Shown here piece by piece: positions 1 through 11,884 of a stretch of DNA of 64,000 nt (positions within the stretch are counted from its first letter, which is position 1; every line of letters begins with the position of its first letter). A model generated the notes under the pieces. The model did not search any database and was not told the origin of the DNA. It saw nothing but the letters and a program-made list of their open reading frames with translations. Position numbers and translations under genes: made by a program. The DNA is from Isoetes taiwanensis (lineage: Eukaryota; Streptophyta; Lycopodiopsida; Isoetales; Isoetaceae), in the NCBI GenBank assembly GCA_021234155.1, contig JAJEKV010000009.1, forward strand, positions 9,492,546 through 9,556,545, given 5' to 3'.

Positions 1-2070
1 CAGGATTGCTTTACATGGAAATAATGGTTTGTTGAGACCAACAGCTAGGACCCTGGCTGCCAGGGAGATATTTGAAAAATATATTGATTTCAATGCAGAG
101 TCTATGCCACACAAAAGCAGAAGGGATGAAAAGGGAAGAGCAGTTGTTGAGAAAAGGTTGCCATCACATTGTACTCAAAAGAGTATTTTGGAAGAAGTGA
201 ATTCCCTACTTCGAGAATTGGGAATTCTTCCAATATCCCAACCTAGCTTTAGTAGGTTATGGAAGAAGCATTTCAATCATGTCACCATAGCAACTTCAAA
301 CAACTTTGCAAAGTGCAATTTATGTGCTAAGTTGAAGGAGACTCTTGATAAGACTGTGCAACCTAGTCAAAGGGCTAGGATAAGGGAGCATATGAAGGAC
401 TACATATGGTGACCAACTATCATGTAGATCATGTTATTGGATGTGGAGGACTTTATATCGCATTGGAACCCAATAACTATTTATGTATTATACATGACAA
501 GATGGACCAGCAAAAGACTTGTCTTCCACAATTCAAGTACATACCAAAGTCATGTGGAAGATCATACCCCTTTACAGATCAAATGGGGCAATCTTGCATG
601 GGCAGAATCAAACCTACTATGGCCATTTTAGTTTGGAGTTGTGGAGTGATGGTCCAGATTTTCATATTGGGAGTATCATGAGGTGTTTGAGAAACTATGA
701 AAATGGATACAATGGTCACCTCGGGACCTTCTGACTAGCCGGGCACTACATAGAGCATTGTTAGATGGAAACCCTAACAATATTGAAAAGTTCAGCAAGG
801 CAAGGTTTAGGAAGCATGGGTCTAATGAACATGTTGGAGCTTCAACTTCACGTGCTAAACCTCAAGATCTACCCAAAAGGTTTCTCTTGCAACTTGATAA
901 TTGTCTTTGGCCAAAATAAGAACGGTGGATGTTTTCTTTCCTATCCTACTTAACAAATTTGTGGGGATATTTGAAAGAGTTAATTTAGGGTTTCTTATGC
1001 TCGGGCATACCCATGAGGATGTGGATGCATTATTTGGCAAATATAGTTGTATCTTTGAAGCAGCAAACAGTGACCAACTTTCCTAGGCTAATGGAAATCT
1101 TGCATGAATGCACTACTCCAAACCCTATAGCTTCTCTCATAGAAGAAGTGCCCGATTGGAAGAGCTTTGTGGATGGTTATACATTGGATCTTGAAGGTCA
1201 TTCCGGGCCTCTGCGCAGTTCACTTTTTGGGTGAGAGATGGGATTCCAATCTTCCAATGGAAGATGAGACCTTCGTGAGGATGAGTGGAGAGGAGGGAGG
1301 AAATATGGCGTAGAGATGAGAATGGCAAGCCTATGATACCTCTAGGTCAACCAAAAGCTTTAAAACCCTTGAAGAAGTGAAGCAATTGGGATTGACTAAG
1401 GAAGGAATCCAAGACTATATAAAGCATTATAAAACCAATCCAGATGACACCAACCGTGCCTTGGTGGCTTCTTTGGAAGAAGGTGATTAACTTTGTTGGG
1501 GGAGATAGACACATCCTCGGATGAATTGAAAGAAGGGTGGTTGCCTAAGACTAGGTGGAAGACCTTAGCAGTGTTTGAGGATTTTGATGACACTTGTAAG
1601 TAGCATTCGCAAGCAATATGCTCCTCCTCCTTCCGACAAACACTATGTTGGTCCTAAGAACAATAGGCCAAAGTTTCTAGGCATGGATGCTTATGAACCT
1701 TCCATCGACTTGGAATGCCACCAATTTGTGGTAGTAAAGCCATCGATTTAGATACATATCCAAAGTGTGGTTGGGGTTCACTATCTCGATATTTGCAAAG
1801 AAGAAGGTAATATTAACTTCAACCATGTGCGGGTGGAATGGTGGTGTCCAATTGCATCGGTTGACCAACGATCGGATAAAGAAAGGTACTCGATTGTTGG
1901 ACAAAGAGATGGAGGAGAAATCGAAAGTGATCGATCTTTGGCTAGACTATGAAAGTGTTTTGTACTCATGGACTCCAAACACTATTCCAGCTAGAAATGC
2001 GAGAATTACAATACCTCAGGATGTCAGGAAGAAGGCTATGATATCATTGGGGGTGCTTGAAGAAAGTTGA
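1..2070 (+). pseudogene. Transposase-like gene, copy 1 (DUF7869-type), 5' end outside window
   Basis: Broken pieces in several frames read like the two other copies in this window (36.3-39.3 kb and 60.8-63 kb). Around 29-412 is the N-terminal helical part with a small Cys pair (CNLCAKL). Around 480-530 is IIHDKMDQQKT. Around 885-960 is LLQLDN, then a stop. Around 1000-1050 is GHTHEDVDALFG. Around 1130-1240 is a stretch with PDWKSFVDGY. The tail near 1765-2070 ends the homology. Frameshifts and stops separate the pieces, so it is not expressible as one protein. I recognise the GHTHEDxD signature from the DUF7869 family of uncharacterised eukaryotic proteins. A DDE-like nuclease role is my inference from the spacing of the conserved acidic residues. 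The start is cut by the window edge. Confidence 0.7.
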
Positions 2071-2740
2071 ATAACTATGTAAATTTTTGTTATCACGTTT
2101 TTATGATATGGTGTTATATTGTGAAATATTGACTATTTTGTAAATAACATGATATTACGTTTTCATAATTTTGAGGTGAAATGTGTGAATTTGAATATGC
2201 TACTAAAAACATGCAATATGAAATTTGTCCCAAAATTAAGACATAAACCCAATTTAATTGAATGATGGTTGTGTAGGCATGAGCGGCATATAGGCATATA
2301 GGCGCTGTCTCCACGGCCATAATGGAAGATTCACCCTCTTCCTACACCGGGAGATTAGCCATGCATCCATGTAGATAGGTGGGGTGGTCACCATATAACC
2401 AAAAAAAAAAAATTTTATTTAATATTAATGGTACTAACGTAGTGTTGACCTGCAGGCCAATAGAGCGCTCCGGAGGGCCAGGAGGTCGAACTACGAGGAC
2501 TTGCAACACAATTTTGTTATAATGTGTTGCAAGCAATAAGGAGTACTTCGAGCAATAATTGTATAGATAATAAATAACCGAGACATTAGGATTTATTGTT
2601 ATAATGACATAAGTGATAACCATTGGATTGAATAATAGTATAATAATGTTCTATAAATATTACCTTGAGGTAATCCTATTAAATGTATGACTATAATAAT
2701 AAGTATATGGTATGCATGAGGTTGATTGCAGGTTAAGAAG
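2071..2740. other. AT-rich spacer, no gene seen
   Basis: This stretch holds an A-run at about 2401-2413 and short open frames that I cannot support as coding. A small GC-richer patch lies near 2455-2500. No recognised domain, RNA gene or terminal repeat was found. Confidence 0.5.
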
Positions 2741-2798
2741 ATCCCAAGGTGGGGAGACCCATGATGCTGCGGACAGCATCAATTCAAGGTGGGGAGAA
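2741..2798 (+). other. Polypurine-tract-like sequence next to LTR
   Basis: Two copies of CAAGGTGGGGAGA lie at about 2748 and 2785, the second directly before the TGTGACGT start of the LTR-like repeat. A purine tract in this place is what precedes the 3' LTR of plant Ty3/copia elements, so this is probably the last piece of an otherwise deleted internal region. The doubling is odd. Confidence 0.45.
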
Positions 2799-4299
2799 TG
2801 TGACGTTCCAGTATGATATACGGTCTCAAGACGTATACCGTATTGCACCGTCACGCGTACACGCCGCTCAGTCGACGTGTACGCCGACATACACCCAAGC
2901 AAGGACGCCCTAGGGGGCAACTTGCAATGGTGTGCACACTTAGCAATGCGCGCACCTTTAGACCTTTAACCCATTAAAGGTAGACCAAGGGTCATGGAAA
3001 ACCCTAGACCTAACTAATAGCCTACATAAGGCACCAAACCCTAACATTCCCTTTTTCACCCTGGACCTTCCGAGCTCGATTCGGGCTACCGAGGAGTCAA
3101 TTCCAACTCCCACGATCTGCCAGTACGCCCCAGCTTGTCAGATCATCCTTCCGACCGCATCCCGAAACAGAACAGAGACATGGACGCCTTCGGATCAAGA
3201 GAAGTGAACCAGGGATTAGGTATTTGGTCGACTGAATAGCTTAAACCTCATTCCAGCCTTCGAACCAGTAGGTTTAGCCTATTAGATCGCCCTTAGTACC
3301 CAAGCAGACCCTGAGATTGACTCTAACTAAAGAATTAACTCTATGTATTAGATTATTTCTTATTATTTATGATCATATGATGGATGATTGTATTCTGTGG
3401 ACTCATTGTATTGGGAAGGGGGTAGAGACTTAAAGCTTAGTAGATGATGCTCCTAGCTAGTCCCTCTTAGTGCATTACTAGATTCGCCTTTGTGTACGGG
3501 AGCCCACCCGGGTTGTGGGTGAAGGGGGCGACCGGCTTAGAATGAGGTTCGTGTTCTAACCCTCGACCCGATCCCTACGGTGTGTAAGGGCCCTGGGGAT
3601 CGGAGTGACTAGGTCTAATGGCTTGCCCCGCTGCGTGTGGGTAAGGCATGGGCTCGACACCGTGGAGTGATCGTCACTCTCCGGTGGGTTGAAGTCGAAT
3701 AAGGGCAGTGGCCCTCTAGTCACCTTGGGTTAGCATGTAGATCTCTGGAGGGAGTGATCCCTACCTGCCCCATCGGGACTGGGGAGATGTAACCCAGGAA
3801 TAGCCCCTTTGGCTATGCACCCGGCGGACTACTGATCGAGGTCCAAAGCACTTTTTCAACCTACTCACGCAAAGTGTGCATGTGGGGGGCGGATGGAGTG
3901 GACAACCCTAAGCCATGTTCTTATGCCAGCCAAATCCATTGCCATGAATTCTGTCTGCAATGAACTCTGGAGACCCAAGCCGTCAGTCATCCCTTTGAGT
4001 CTGAGCCTTGGGTAGGAATTCCCATATGTATGGTGCTGATCTTGTCTATGCAGATGTGATGGACCACCCTTCGAGGTGGATATATGATGTTATGTTACTG
4101 ACGTGTATGTTTACGCTTCCGCAGCTAGGTAGGCCCTGAGGAAGACGGGGTAAAATGACCCCTTCACTCTTCCCACTGTGGACTCTTAAGGCGGTCACAG
4201 TGAAATGTGGAGGGCCCGGTACCAGTGTGGAGCTGGTGCGGGGGATGAACTCCTGTTTGTATACGGTGCGGGCATCGTATATGAGTAGGGGACGTCACA
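2799..4299 (+). repeat. 1,501-bp LTR-like repeat
   Basis: The segment starts TGTGACGT and ends ACGTCACA, giving an 8-bp inverted end inside the usual TG...CA frame of LTRs. A polypurine-like tract lies directly upstream. The interior is GC-richer than its flanks and has no long coding frame. The flanking 5-mers (GAGAA before, ATTAT after) do not match, so it is not a clean solo LTR with a target duplication. More likely it is the 3' LTR of a truncated element. There is no second copy in the window, so the family is not assigned. Confidence 0.6.
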
Positions 4300-4850
4300 A
4301 TTATCAATGTTGTCCTACTGTGTTGTCTGCCTTGGACATACCCAAAATCTTCGGGGAGGCCTCCTTAATCTCGAACAAGCTGCTAGGAAGAGTGTGGATG
4401 CTGCACACGTGTAATTAATGTTATCTTCTACATCTGCATTCTGCTCTGAAATGTCCATTGACCCATCTCGTTCGTTTTCTTGTATCAGATGTAGACAGTA
4501 GCTTTGGAAAGCCAAGCCGAGTTGAATAGCCCTCAAAAGCATGGCAATCATGCCCAAAATGACGGGATCCATCAAATAATGCCAATCCCGGCCTAGAAAT
4601 CTGATTTTGGAGTTGAGATTGAAGAATAATGGCTGCTGGACACAAAATATGGGACAACAGAAACTGGAAAACAATGATGTGGGATATTTCGGTACTCACC
4701 AGGAGGCGAAATCTTGCCTGTGGGATAATGCGAGCTTGGAGCTGGCGCCAAGGAAGATGCGGGAAGAAAAATCCCGGTGGATTCCCTCCCTTTCCGGTGG
4801 ATCTCCCTCCTAACGGGCCAGTTAGTCCATCTCTCAAGGCATACGGTATA
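4300..4850. other. Spacer with overlapping unsupported ORFs
   Basis: Several overlapping open frames of 60-140 codons occur on both strands, but none shows a recognised domain or a consistent codon pattern. I treat them as chance frames. Confidence 0.4.
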
Positions 4851-4890
4851 TTTTTTTATCTCTCGTCGTATACGACGAGAGATAAAAAAA
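4851..4890. repeat. 40-bp perfect palindrome
   Basis: Positions 4851-4870 and 4871-4890 are exact reverse complements, with no spacer. The centre reads CGTCGTATACGACG and the outer arms are T7/A7. It would fold into a cruciform or a 20-bp hairpin. It lies outside any gene I can support. Confidence 0.85.
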
Positions 4891-5155
4891 ATTTCGTGCA
4901 TGTGGCTAACACAAGAGAAAGAAAGAAAGAAATTTGGTTATTTTCGCCTACTAGACCATCAGGTCTATGAGACGTATTTTTACAAGAAGACCTGTGAAAA
5001 CACCACAGAGTTTATACAGCCTCTCCCTCAGTTGGGAGAGCACCGGTCTCCTCTCCTAAATATGACTCGTAATCTTCTAAAAGTGTTTTGTACCCCCGTA
5101 CATATTGCTCTCTCAATTCTAGAATATCTGTTAGGAATTTACCAATTACCTTCGC

Positions 5156-5187
<32 letters not shown>

Positions 5188-5217
5188 AGGGAGGGAGGGA
5201 GGGAGGGAGGGAGGGAG
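5156..5217. repeat. Microsatellite (GA)n followed by (GGGA)n
   Basis: About 25 bases of GA repeat run straight into about 37 bases of GGGA repeat. Open frames through it are artefacts of the repeat. A second GGGA array lies at 26273-26313. Confidence 0.95.
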
Positions 5218-5364
5218 ATCTTCAAGGAGTTCCCTCATTTCTATGTTGACAAAACATGTACCTCCATTCTCTGCTCTATTAAACTTGTCCTTATGCTTCT
5301 GCATTACTTGTTCCATGCCGAGCACCAAAGATTTCTTCAAGCCAATTCCCTTAAAGTCATGGTA

Positions 5365-5411
5365 TCAAGTATTCTATTGTCTAGAAGTAGCAATTTCAAT
5401 TGTCTGGCCAT
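5365..5411 (+). repeat. Short repeat shared with 63938-63985
   Basis: About 45 bases beginning CAAGTATTCTATTGTCTAGA recur nearly unchanged at the right end of the window, directly after the RHM gene fragment. Here it lies in a region with a kinase remnant 0.5 kb downstream. Confidence 0.75.
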
Positions 5412-5445
5412 GGAGGGCAACCCTCCGTGCGCAACACCTTGTTAA

Positions 5446-5625
5446 TACCTGATTCAAAACTTAAACTTAAAAGAAATAGTAGTTAGGATAGTTGTGACTA
5501 TTTTGTTGAAATACTTGGATTTGAGATCTGATTGTCCCAAGTGCTTCAGTATTAACTTCCTTCCATATATGAGTTTACCTTAACATGTACTATATTGCTC
5601 AAAATTTTGGGACATATCCTTCATA
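5446..5625 (+). repeat. Fragment of dispersed repeat family A
   Basis: This matches the segment of family A that runs from TTCAAAACTTAAA through GAAATACTTGGATTTGAG to a TTTTGAGACATA-like stretch (here TTTTGGGACATA). Fuller copies lie at 11.9-13, 26.6-27.2, 29.7-30.5, 53.6-55.3 and 59.95-60.7 kb. Confidence 0.8.
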
Positions 5626-5879
5626 TGTAATTCCTATAGGCAAGATTCGCTTGAATATTCTAAAAGATTCTGCGTCATCGGGCAAAAAATAGAAGAAAAA
5701 AGAAGTAAAAATTGCACGGGTGCCAGCAAAGCAATAAGGGAAGATCTTATGTGCCATAGCCGCCCCTTCTGATTTTGAGGGTTTCGCCATGGCTTCGGTT
5801 ACTAGATTTCTCCATGTTGCCCGCCAGGTTTATGTATTATCAGCCTTTCCATGTTGCATGCCGTGCACGCTTCAAAAAT

Positions 5880-6100
5880 CGGCCACTGCAGCTTATTTTA
5901 TTGGCGGTTTGTAATGAACTGATTCAGCAAAAGTGGGAAAGGAGATTGAATCTGCATAGTACTACAACTGTTATTGTTCATCGTGATCTAAATTCACCAA
6001 ATCTTCTGGTTTACAAGAACTGGGTTGTGAAGACGTGCCCATTTCGGCATTCATGTTTTTTCTCTCTCAGTCGAAAACATCAAGGTTATATTTGTGTTGA
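5880..6100 (+). pseudogene. Raf-like (CTR1/EDR1-type) kinase remnant
   Basis: The frame starting at 5775 reads RRLN, a short divergent stretch, then VIVHRDLNSPNLLV, KNWVVK and TCPF. This parallels the catalytic loop of plant Raf-like MAP3Ks (HRDLKSPNLLV...KNWVVKVCDFG). The HRD aspartate and the Asn survive. The DFG position reads PFR, so the magnesium-binding aspartate is lost, and the helix before the loop is mostly deleted. No N-lobe is present nearby. It is a gene fragment, not a working kinase. Confidence 0.65.
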
Positions 6101-6240
6101 TCTTCTTTATTTTGCAGTTGCTACAAAAACCAGGTTGCATTGACTGGGCAAAGAAAGTTCCCAATATGAAAGATCCAACAAGATACTAGCTCTATCTTTT
6201 CGAAAACTGCTTTATAAAATGAATATATCTGCGTGCAAAA

Positions 6241-6478
6241 GCACCAGGATTTGCAGTCTGAAACTTGCTCATGTCTGGACAGAAACAGGTTCTTGGATGC
6301 AAGGTTTAGATTGAGTACCATATATCGAGTAGTGATGTATGCCTTTTTGTTATTCCAGGATTTGCATGCAATAGAGCACTAGGGTTTGCAGTCTAAACCT
6401 TGCTCATGTTTGGACAGAAACAGGTTCTTGGACATAAGGTTTAGATTGAGTACCATATATAGAGTAGTGTGTTGTTAT
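6241..6478 (+). repeat. Tandem duplication, unit about 105-135 bp
   Basis: The stretch with GACAGAAACAGGTTCTTGGA and TTTAGATTGAGTACCATATA occurs twice, at about 6250-6340 and 6385-6475, with a few differences. It is noncoding. Confidence 0.8.
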
Positions 6479-8796
6479 TCTGGCAGTCTTCAGCTATAGT
6501 AAAGCTTGACCAAATCATGTAAGAAAAATTATGCCAGCTAAAATCCTTAAGTATAGCTAAGATGCTTGGCCAGACTCTATGGCTATCTCATCTATACTCA
6601 TGTATTGGACTGAAGCACTATATATATGCTGTGATAATCAGAATCCTCCTCTCTCTGATAAGCAGAGCCTGCTAATTAATGCCTTTTGGTTGTGCTCATT
6701 TTGAACAATTTTTATAATTTGATTATATGTGCATTCATTGAATGTACATAGAGTAGCATACTTTCATTACTCTGTTCATTACATGTTCTTGCATGCCCTT
6801 GAAAGGTATCTTCTTCCTTGCACTGGTGACTTCAACTAGGGAAGCCAATTTTGTCATATTTTGTGATACTCTGTTACCTGAGAAAGAATCTGCGCAATAA
6901 GTCCTTGACCTCCATTGTAAGTTTTCTTTACTACAGAATAGAAGCTTATAACATAAGCAAATTATACTGAGACGAGAGACCAATTGATGTGTTGTACTGC
7001 CAAAGATTGATTTTGTCTGAGTTCATATTCTCTGTGGCCTATCCCTTTAATGCGCCAGCATAATCATACTTCAATCTTAAAACTATGAATAGCACTCTTC
7101 TGATGCTGATTTTTATATTGAAGGATCTATAAATACATTGGTGTAATTCAAAATCGTTGCATGGGGAAACTGGAAGATCTATTGTGGAGTTCTATTATCG
7201 ATAATGTAGGACAATCAGTATGAGATGTTGGATGTCAAGAAGCGAGTTTCAGGAGAACATGACTTTCTCTTCAAAGTTAACTGAATGGTCTTGGCATGAT
7301 ATGTTGGTCTGGAATTGGAGTTCTGGAGTAGAGCTGTCAGTTTGTGCACATGACATCGAATGGCAAGAGCAAGAGGTTTTGAACAGAGGTTTCATAATGT
7401 TAATTCAAGATTGGCAGATTGTCTAATTCGTGTTGAATTGTTCGCTACTGTTTTATTCTTGGGCTAGGTCTGTGGTCCCTCGTCGAACTCTGTAATTCCA
7501 AAGTTTTCATCATTTTTTATAGTTGGAGTCTGCTGAGTGGATCTATGGACTTCTATGGGCAGATACCATCAGCAGAGTATTGGCTTCATTTAATTTCGAA
7601 GATCATTCTACCTGGATTATTTTCATGCAAAAGCTTCTTTCTTGTTCTGGACAAGAACATTTGGATATTGTCATTGGAAAATATGTACGATTAGATGCAC
7701 AAGACAAGCAAAAGTTTGATTCTATAGATGAAATTTCTTTGAGTACTATCCGTCTAGCAATTGATACAGAAATACATGGTTGGGTATTGGTTGGGTATTG
7801 GATATTTTCTGTAATTGAAATTGATACCAACTTTTATTATGTGCTTATTAACAAGGTTGTATAATAAAATAACCCTAGCAAGGTTTTAGCAAGGTTTTAT
7901 GCAATGCACTGAAATGTTAAGGCACCTATTTTTATGTCAAATAATTCAATGGACAAAGAATCACTACTTTGATCATCCTAGAGCTACAAAATGGTTTAAG
8001 AAGCCTATGTTGAGGGGTTAAGATGGAGGCCCAATTATTGTTGCGGTAGTTCACGAACTGAATGGAGAGGTGCATCTCATACTTGGGAAATTGCATTGAG
8101 CCCATATAAACACACCCATATCCTTATGCCTCGTAACCACATGTTATACTATTTCTCTTGAGCTAATGCGTCGTAACCACATGTTTAATATTTTTCTTGA
8201 GCTAATTTCATCAAGGTATTGCATAAATGAATGCATGCGTGCTTTTAAATGTTCTACCGCATATGGAGGTTCTAAACCTTCAAACATAGGTATTGCTTTG
8301 GCTTTCACATGTCCATAATTGATACCATTCTGATTATGCTGCTTTGGCTTCCACATGTTGAGTTTTATCTTGATCCCCTCTTCTTGAGCCTCTGTTCTTC
8401 AGATTTGGTGGAGCATCAAGGGCGGTAGAAACAGGGTCGGAGCAAGAAGCTGAGATCCGACAGTAGAAATACGGGTGGGACTTATCTCCTTGCTCAAAGA
8501 TTCTTGCTTAAAGGGGCAAGGACTTATCTTCTTGCTCAAAATTTGGATCAAATCAAAAGAGTCAAACACAGATCAAATGGAACATACTAGAAATCAAGTA
8601 TTTCTCGAGTATTGGGCTTCTATGATTTCACAAAAAAAACCCAAAGATCCGTGACTAGTCCCGCTAATGATTTGCCCTGAAATATCTACAGAAAAACTGT
8701 AGTTTGGTCGGTTGATTCAGAAGCTAAAGAATTGCCAATGTCCAACAAGCCGAAAACAAGCACGGAATTTATACAAACCACCGGTTTACGTTTGGT
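6479..8796. other. Long spacer, no supported gene
   Basis: The longest open frame is 7523-7864 (113 codons). I recognise nothing in it and see no splice context to support it. A short local duplication (CGTAACCACATGTT) lies at about 8135-8200. No RNA gene or terminal repeat was found. Confidence 0.4.
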
Positions 8797-9045
8797 AGCC
8801 GGCCGGATTTCGTGGTTTCTGGCAGGTAAATCGGCAACCGGCCGACGTTGCTGCCGGTTTACCTGCCGGAAACCATGAAATCCGGCCGGATACCTAGCAC
8901 GTTAATAAATTTACGCCTCTAATTGATCACGTAACGTCGCGAGCGGTGGCGCCGCCTGCCAATTTACCTGACGAAAACCACGAAATAGCGGCGAGCGACG
9001 CTGCCGCCTGCCGGTTTACCTGCCGGAAACCACGAAATCCGGCCG
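8797..9045. repeat. Foldback element with repeated arms
   Basis: An arm at about 8797-8830 (CCGGCCGGATTTC...GGCAGGTAAA) is inverted at about 8858-8891. Two further copies of the inverted arm follow at about 8963-8990 (degenerate) and 9010-9045. The result is a hairpin plus extra half-units, typical of a rearranged foldback or MITE. The loop regions are rich in CGGC. Confidence 0.7.
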
Positions 9046-9087
9046 CTTAACTAGCAAATAAATAATTTTATGCCTCTAGTTGATCAC

Positions 9088-9203
9088 GTAAGGGAATCTT
9101 CACCCCTCAAAAATTATGCCTCAGAATAATCCTCGGCTGCTCCACAAGACTTGCGGAGCCCCGGAGCGCCTCGTAATTTTCTCGGGTGAAAGATTCCCGA
9201 TTA
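9088..9203. repeat. Foldback MITE-like element
   Basis: The left arm GTAAGGGAATCTTCACCCC is mirrored on the right by GGGTGAAAGATTCCCGATTAC. The interior is GC-rich (GCGGAGCCCCGGAGCGCC). Size and structure resemble the foldbacks at 10055, 20362 and 23570. Confidence 0.7.
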
Positions 9204-10054
9204 CTTTTAAAATTCATGCCATAGTTCCGGCGGCAGCTCTTTGACGTAGGCATGAAGAGAGACGCTACTCTCAGGTCAGATAAAACTCCTGGATCTTTCG
9301 TTATGTGCTACTGCATTACCTAATGACCAGTAGGCTTAAATTAGGGCATTATTCTGTTAAAATTATATGTCATAAAATTTCTCCTGAATTTACGGAGCGG
9401 CGCCGCTTGCCCTGTTCTATAGTTTTTTTTTATCAGGACTTCCCTTCCTCTGTTTCAGAGTTTATTTTCGCAGAGGTGCTTGCCGGAACTTGCAGAGGAG
9501 CTTGCTTGCCCTGTTCCAGAGTTTGATTTGCAGAGGATCTTGCACAAAGAAGCTCTCTTGCCGTATTACAAGGTTTTTTTTGCAGAGAAGCTTACCGGAG
9601 CTTGCAGAGCAGCTTACAAAGCTGAGAGCAGATGGGCGTACTTCTTGGCATAGGCAAGAACGGCAAGAACATGGCAAGAACATGGCAAGAACGGCAAGGT
9701 GCTGTATTTTTGTAGCTTATAAATCTATGGAATCAAAGCTAGAGCACAGGTACAGAATGATTGAAGACGACTCCTTCCTTGATCTGCAAATGAGGATGTT
9801 TCTGAAAGGCCGAATCTTCAAAAAGATTCTACAACTTTGGCCGATTCTTCAAAAAATCATGTTCTTCCATGCAGCCGCTTCTTGAGCGTAGAAGATCACA
9901 TAAATCGACCATGTTTTTTGAAGATTTAACAAGATATTTCATCTCCACAGCTCTAAAACCGATCAAAATCAGAATCCTCAAGCTTCTACTCACGCAAAGA
10001 TCCGCCAGAACAGAGAAAAGTGGTGGAAATTTAAGCCTACAGGTCATTACGTCC
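9204..10054. other. Spacer with short internal repeats
   Basis: Variants of GCAGAGGAGCTTGC recur between 9470 and 9640, and GGCAAGAACATGGCAAGAAC tandem units lie at about 9650-9700. The open frame at 9490-9885 runs through these repeats and is not convincing as a gene. Confidence 0.4.
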
Positions 10055-10193
10055 GGGAAAATTCACCTCTCAAAAAATTCTCTCGAAAATATTCCCTCGG
10101 CGGCGCCGCCAGACTCGGCGGCGCTGCGGCTTCGCCGCCTGGGTGCCGCCTCGGGAAATTCCCTTGAGGAATTTTCTCGAGGTGAATTTTCCC
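10055..10193. repeat. Foldback MITE with GC-rich core
   Basis: GGGAAAATTCACCTC at the left is mirrored by GAGGTGAATTTTCCC at the right, a perfect 15-bp terminal match with longer imperfect pairing inside. The core carries GGCGGCGCCGCC, itself a palindrome, and further CGGCG/CGCCG pairs. It lies just upstream of the RFC1-like exons. Confidence 0.8.
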
Positions 10194-10230
10194 TAGTACT
10201 TAATCAAGCTCGAATCTCCTTGCCCCTTGT

Positions 10231-11838
10231 GCATCAGCCATGAAAAGAAAGAGGAGAGCCAACATTTTCCTAAAATTGCCTATGCAAGAACTTCTTCTTA
10301 CTTTGGTAAAAGAAAACCTGCAGGTGAACATGTACAATTCAATGATAATGCTCACATTTTACATTTGGTGCAAGGTAACGGATTGAGCTTTTCTTGTTAG
10401 GGTCTATGTTCCAATGGATTACCTTTAAAATCTTCAAATCTCAAATGCATTAGCAAATCTAACGCTTTAAGGTTCACGTTTGAACCTGCGTTAGAACCAT
10501 CTCCAAAACGCGAGAATGCAGCAAAGGGCTTAACTGTGAAGAAACTATCTCACAGGCATTCTGCTTTCCCACTAAAAGCATCTTCTCGTGATTTTCCTCT
10601 TTCTGAAGAAATGTCAGAAAAAGCCCTACATGATCATTCTTCGGTGAAGGTTTCTTCTGATTATTATCCTCCTCCTAAACCATGGGTCTCAAAATACAGA
10701 CCTAAGTGTTCTGCAGATATAGTTGGAAATCGTCAAGTGGTGAGTCCTTGTGACTTTTAATGCATCGTTATGGTATTTGACAATCAAAGTGACAGATCGC
10801 AAGTTTACGCAAATGGTTGAAGGAGTACAGCAATGCTGAAAAAGTGAATGGAACTTTGCAACTCAAGAGCAGCATAAGCAGGAAACCAAAAAAATCTGTC
10901 CTCATTTGTGGACCTCCTGGAATTGGTAAAACAGCTGCAGCTTCCATTATTAGCTCAGAACTTGGCTATTCATCAGTTTGGGTAAGCCATGAATTTCTTG
11001 CTAAAATTTGGAACACTTATTCAAATAATTGCTTCCTCGTAAGCCTCTTGAAGTGGAACGCCGTATATCTCAAGCGGGATGTGGTTAATGTCGCCACCTG
11101 TATCAGCCATGAAGAACAGCGCGGTTTGAAGCCCAAAAACCAACTGTTTTTGGCGTTTTTTGTTGTTTTTTGATCGATCCGGCTCCATTTTGCTTCAAAT
11201 CTCTTCCTCTCTTCACTGATCTAGCATAAAAGAGGTAGATGAAGCGATTGGCATGGTCTTTAGATCGAATCAAACTGCCCATAGAGCTGAAAGAACCAGT
11301 CGATTGAAATTTTTGCCCCCGCCGCGCAGTTTGAAGCCTGGTTTTTTGGCCACATTAACCACTGTTTTGGCCACATTAACCACCTGGCATTTAAGTCCTC
11401 AACAGTTAACACTCTAATTTTTATAGGTGAATGCTGGTGATGGGAAGCAACCAGATTGTGATGTGAAGTTGGGAATTAATGGTAAAAAAAGTAATATGGT
11501 CAAGGAGTTCCGCACCAATCAAATGCTTACAAAAAGAAAAGCTGTTCTTATCTTTGATGATGTTCATCTTGATCAAGCTGGTCTTATGGATCTATCTAAC
11601 TGTGCTATTCCTGTTATTTACCTCTGTAATGATGTGTACAAGAATGGATTGCAGAAGCTGAAAAGCTGCTGCAATGAGCTTAAATTTAGAAGACCTATGA
11701 GACACGAGGTTTATGCCTAGTTTCTCCTATCTTGTTAGCCTCATCTGGAAATGTGTTATTAATGATCTATTTGCCAACATGAAGATCCTGAAGAGATTTA
11801 CGTTTATAATGGAAAAAGAAGGCATGCATTTTGATGTG
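10231..11838 (+). pseudogene. RFC1-like clamp-loader gene fragment (5' part of AAA+ domain)
   Basis: RFC1 is the large subunit of the clamp loader that puts PCNA on DNA. Likely exons are 10401-10739 (PKPWVSKYRP...DIVGNRQV), 10796-10981 (Walker A GPPGIGKTAA), 11427-11708 (VNAGDG, a Walker B-like VLIFDDVH, sensor-1-like YLCND, FRRPMRHE) and 11785-11838 (ILKRFT...EGMHFDV). Each junction has GT and AG and keeps frame. An upstream exon near 10231-10374 (TSSYFGKRKPAG) probably belongs too, but its phase does not fit cleanly. The Walker B DEVD of RFC1 reads DDVH, and the loop after it is shortened. No later exons follow, because family A repeat starts at about 11885. I read it as a truncated paralog or transposed fragment. 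Confidence 0.65.
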
Positions 11839-11884
11839 GTATGCATGAACCTAACCTACTTAGCTGAAGGTCGACCTAGTCATG

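Noticed and set aside
4421-4970. Overlapping ORFs of 100-140 codons on both strands
   Set aside because: They overlap each other, show no domain, and part crosses the perfect palindrome, so they look like chance frames.
4777-5445. 222-codon ORF on the plus strand
   Set aside because: It runs through the palindrome and the GA/GGGA microsatellite and has no recognised content.
9490-9885. 131-codon ORF
   Set aside because: Driven by short GGCAAGAAC repeats; no domain.
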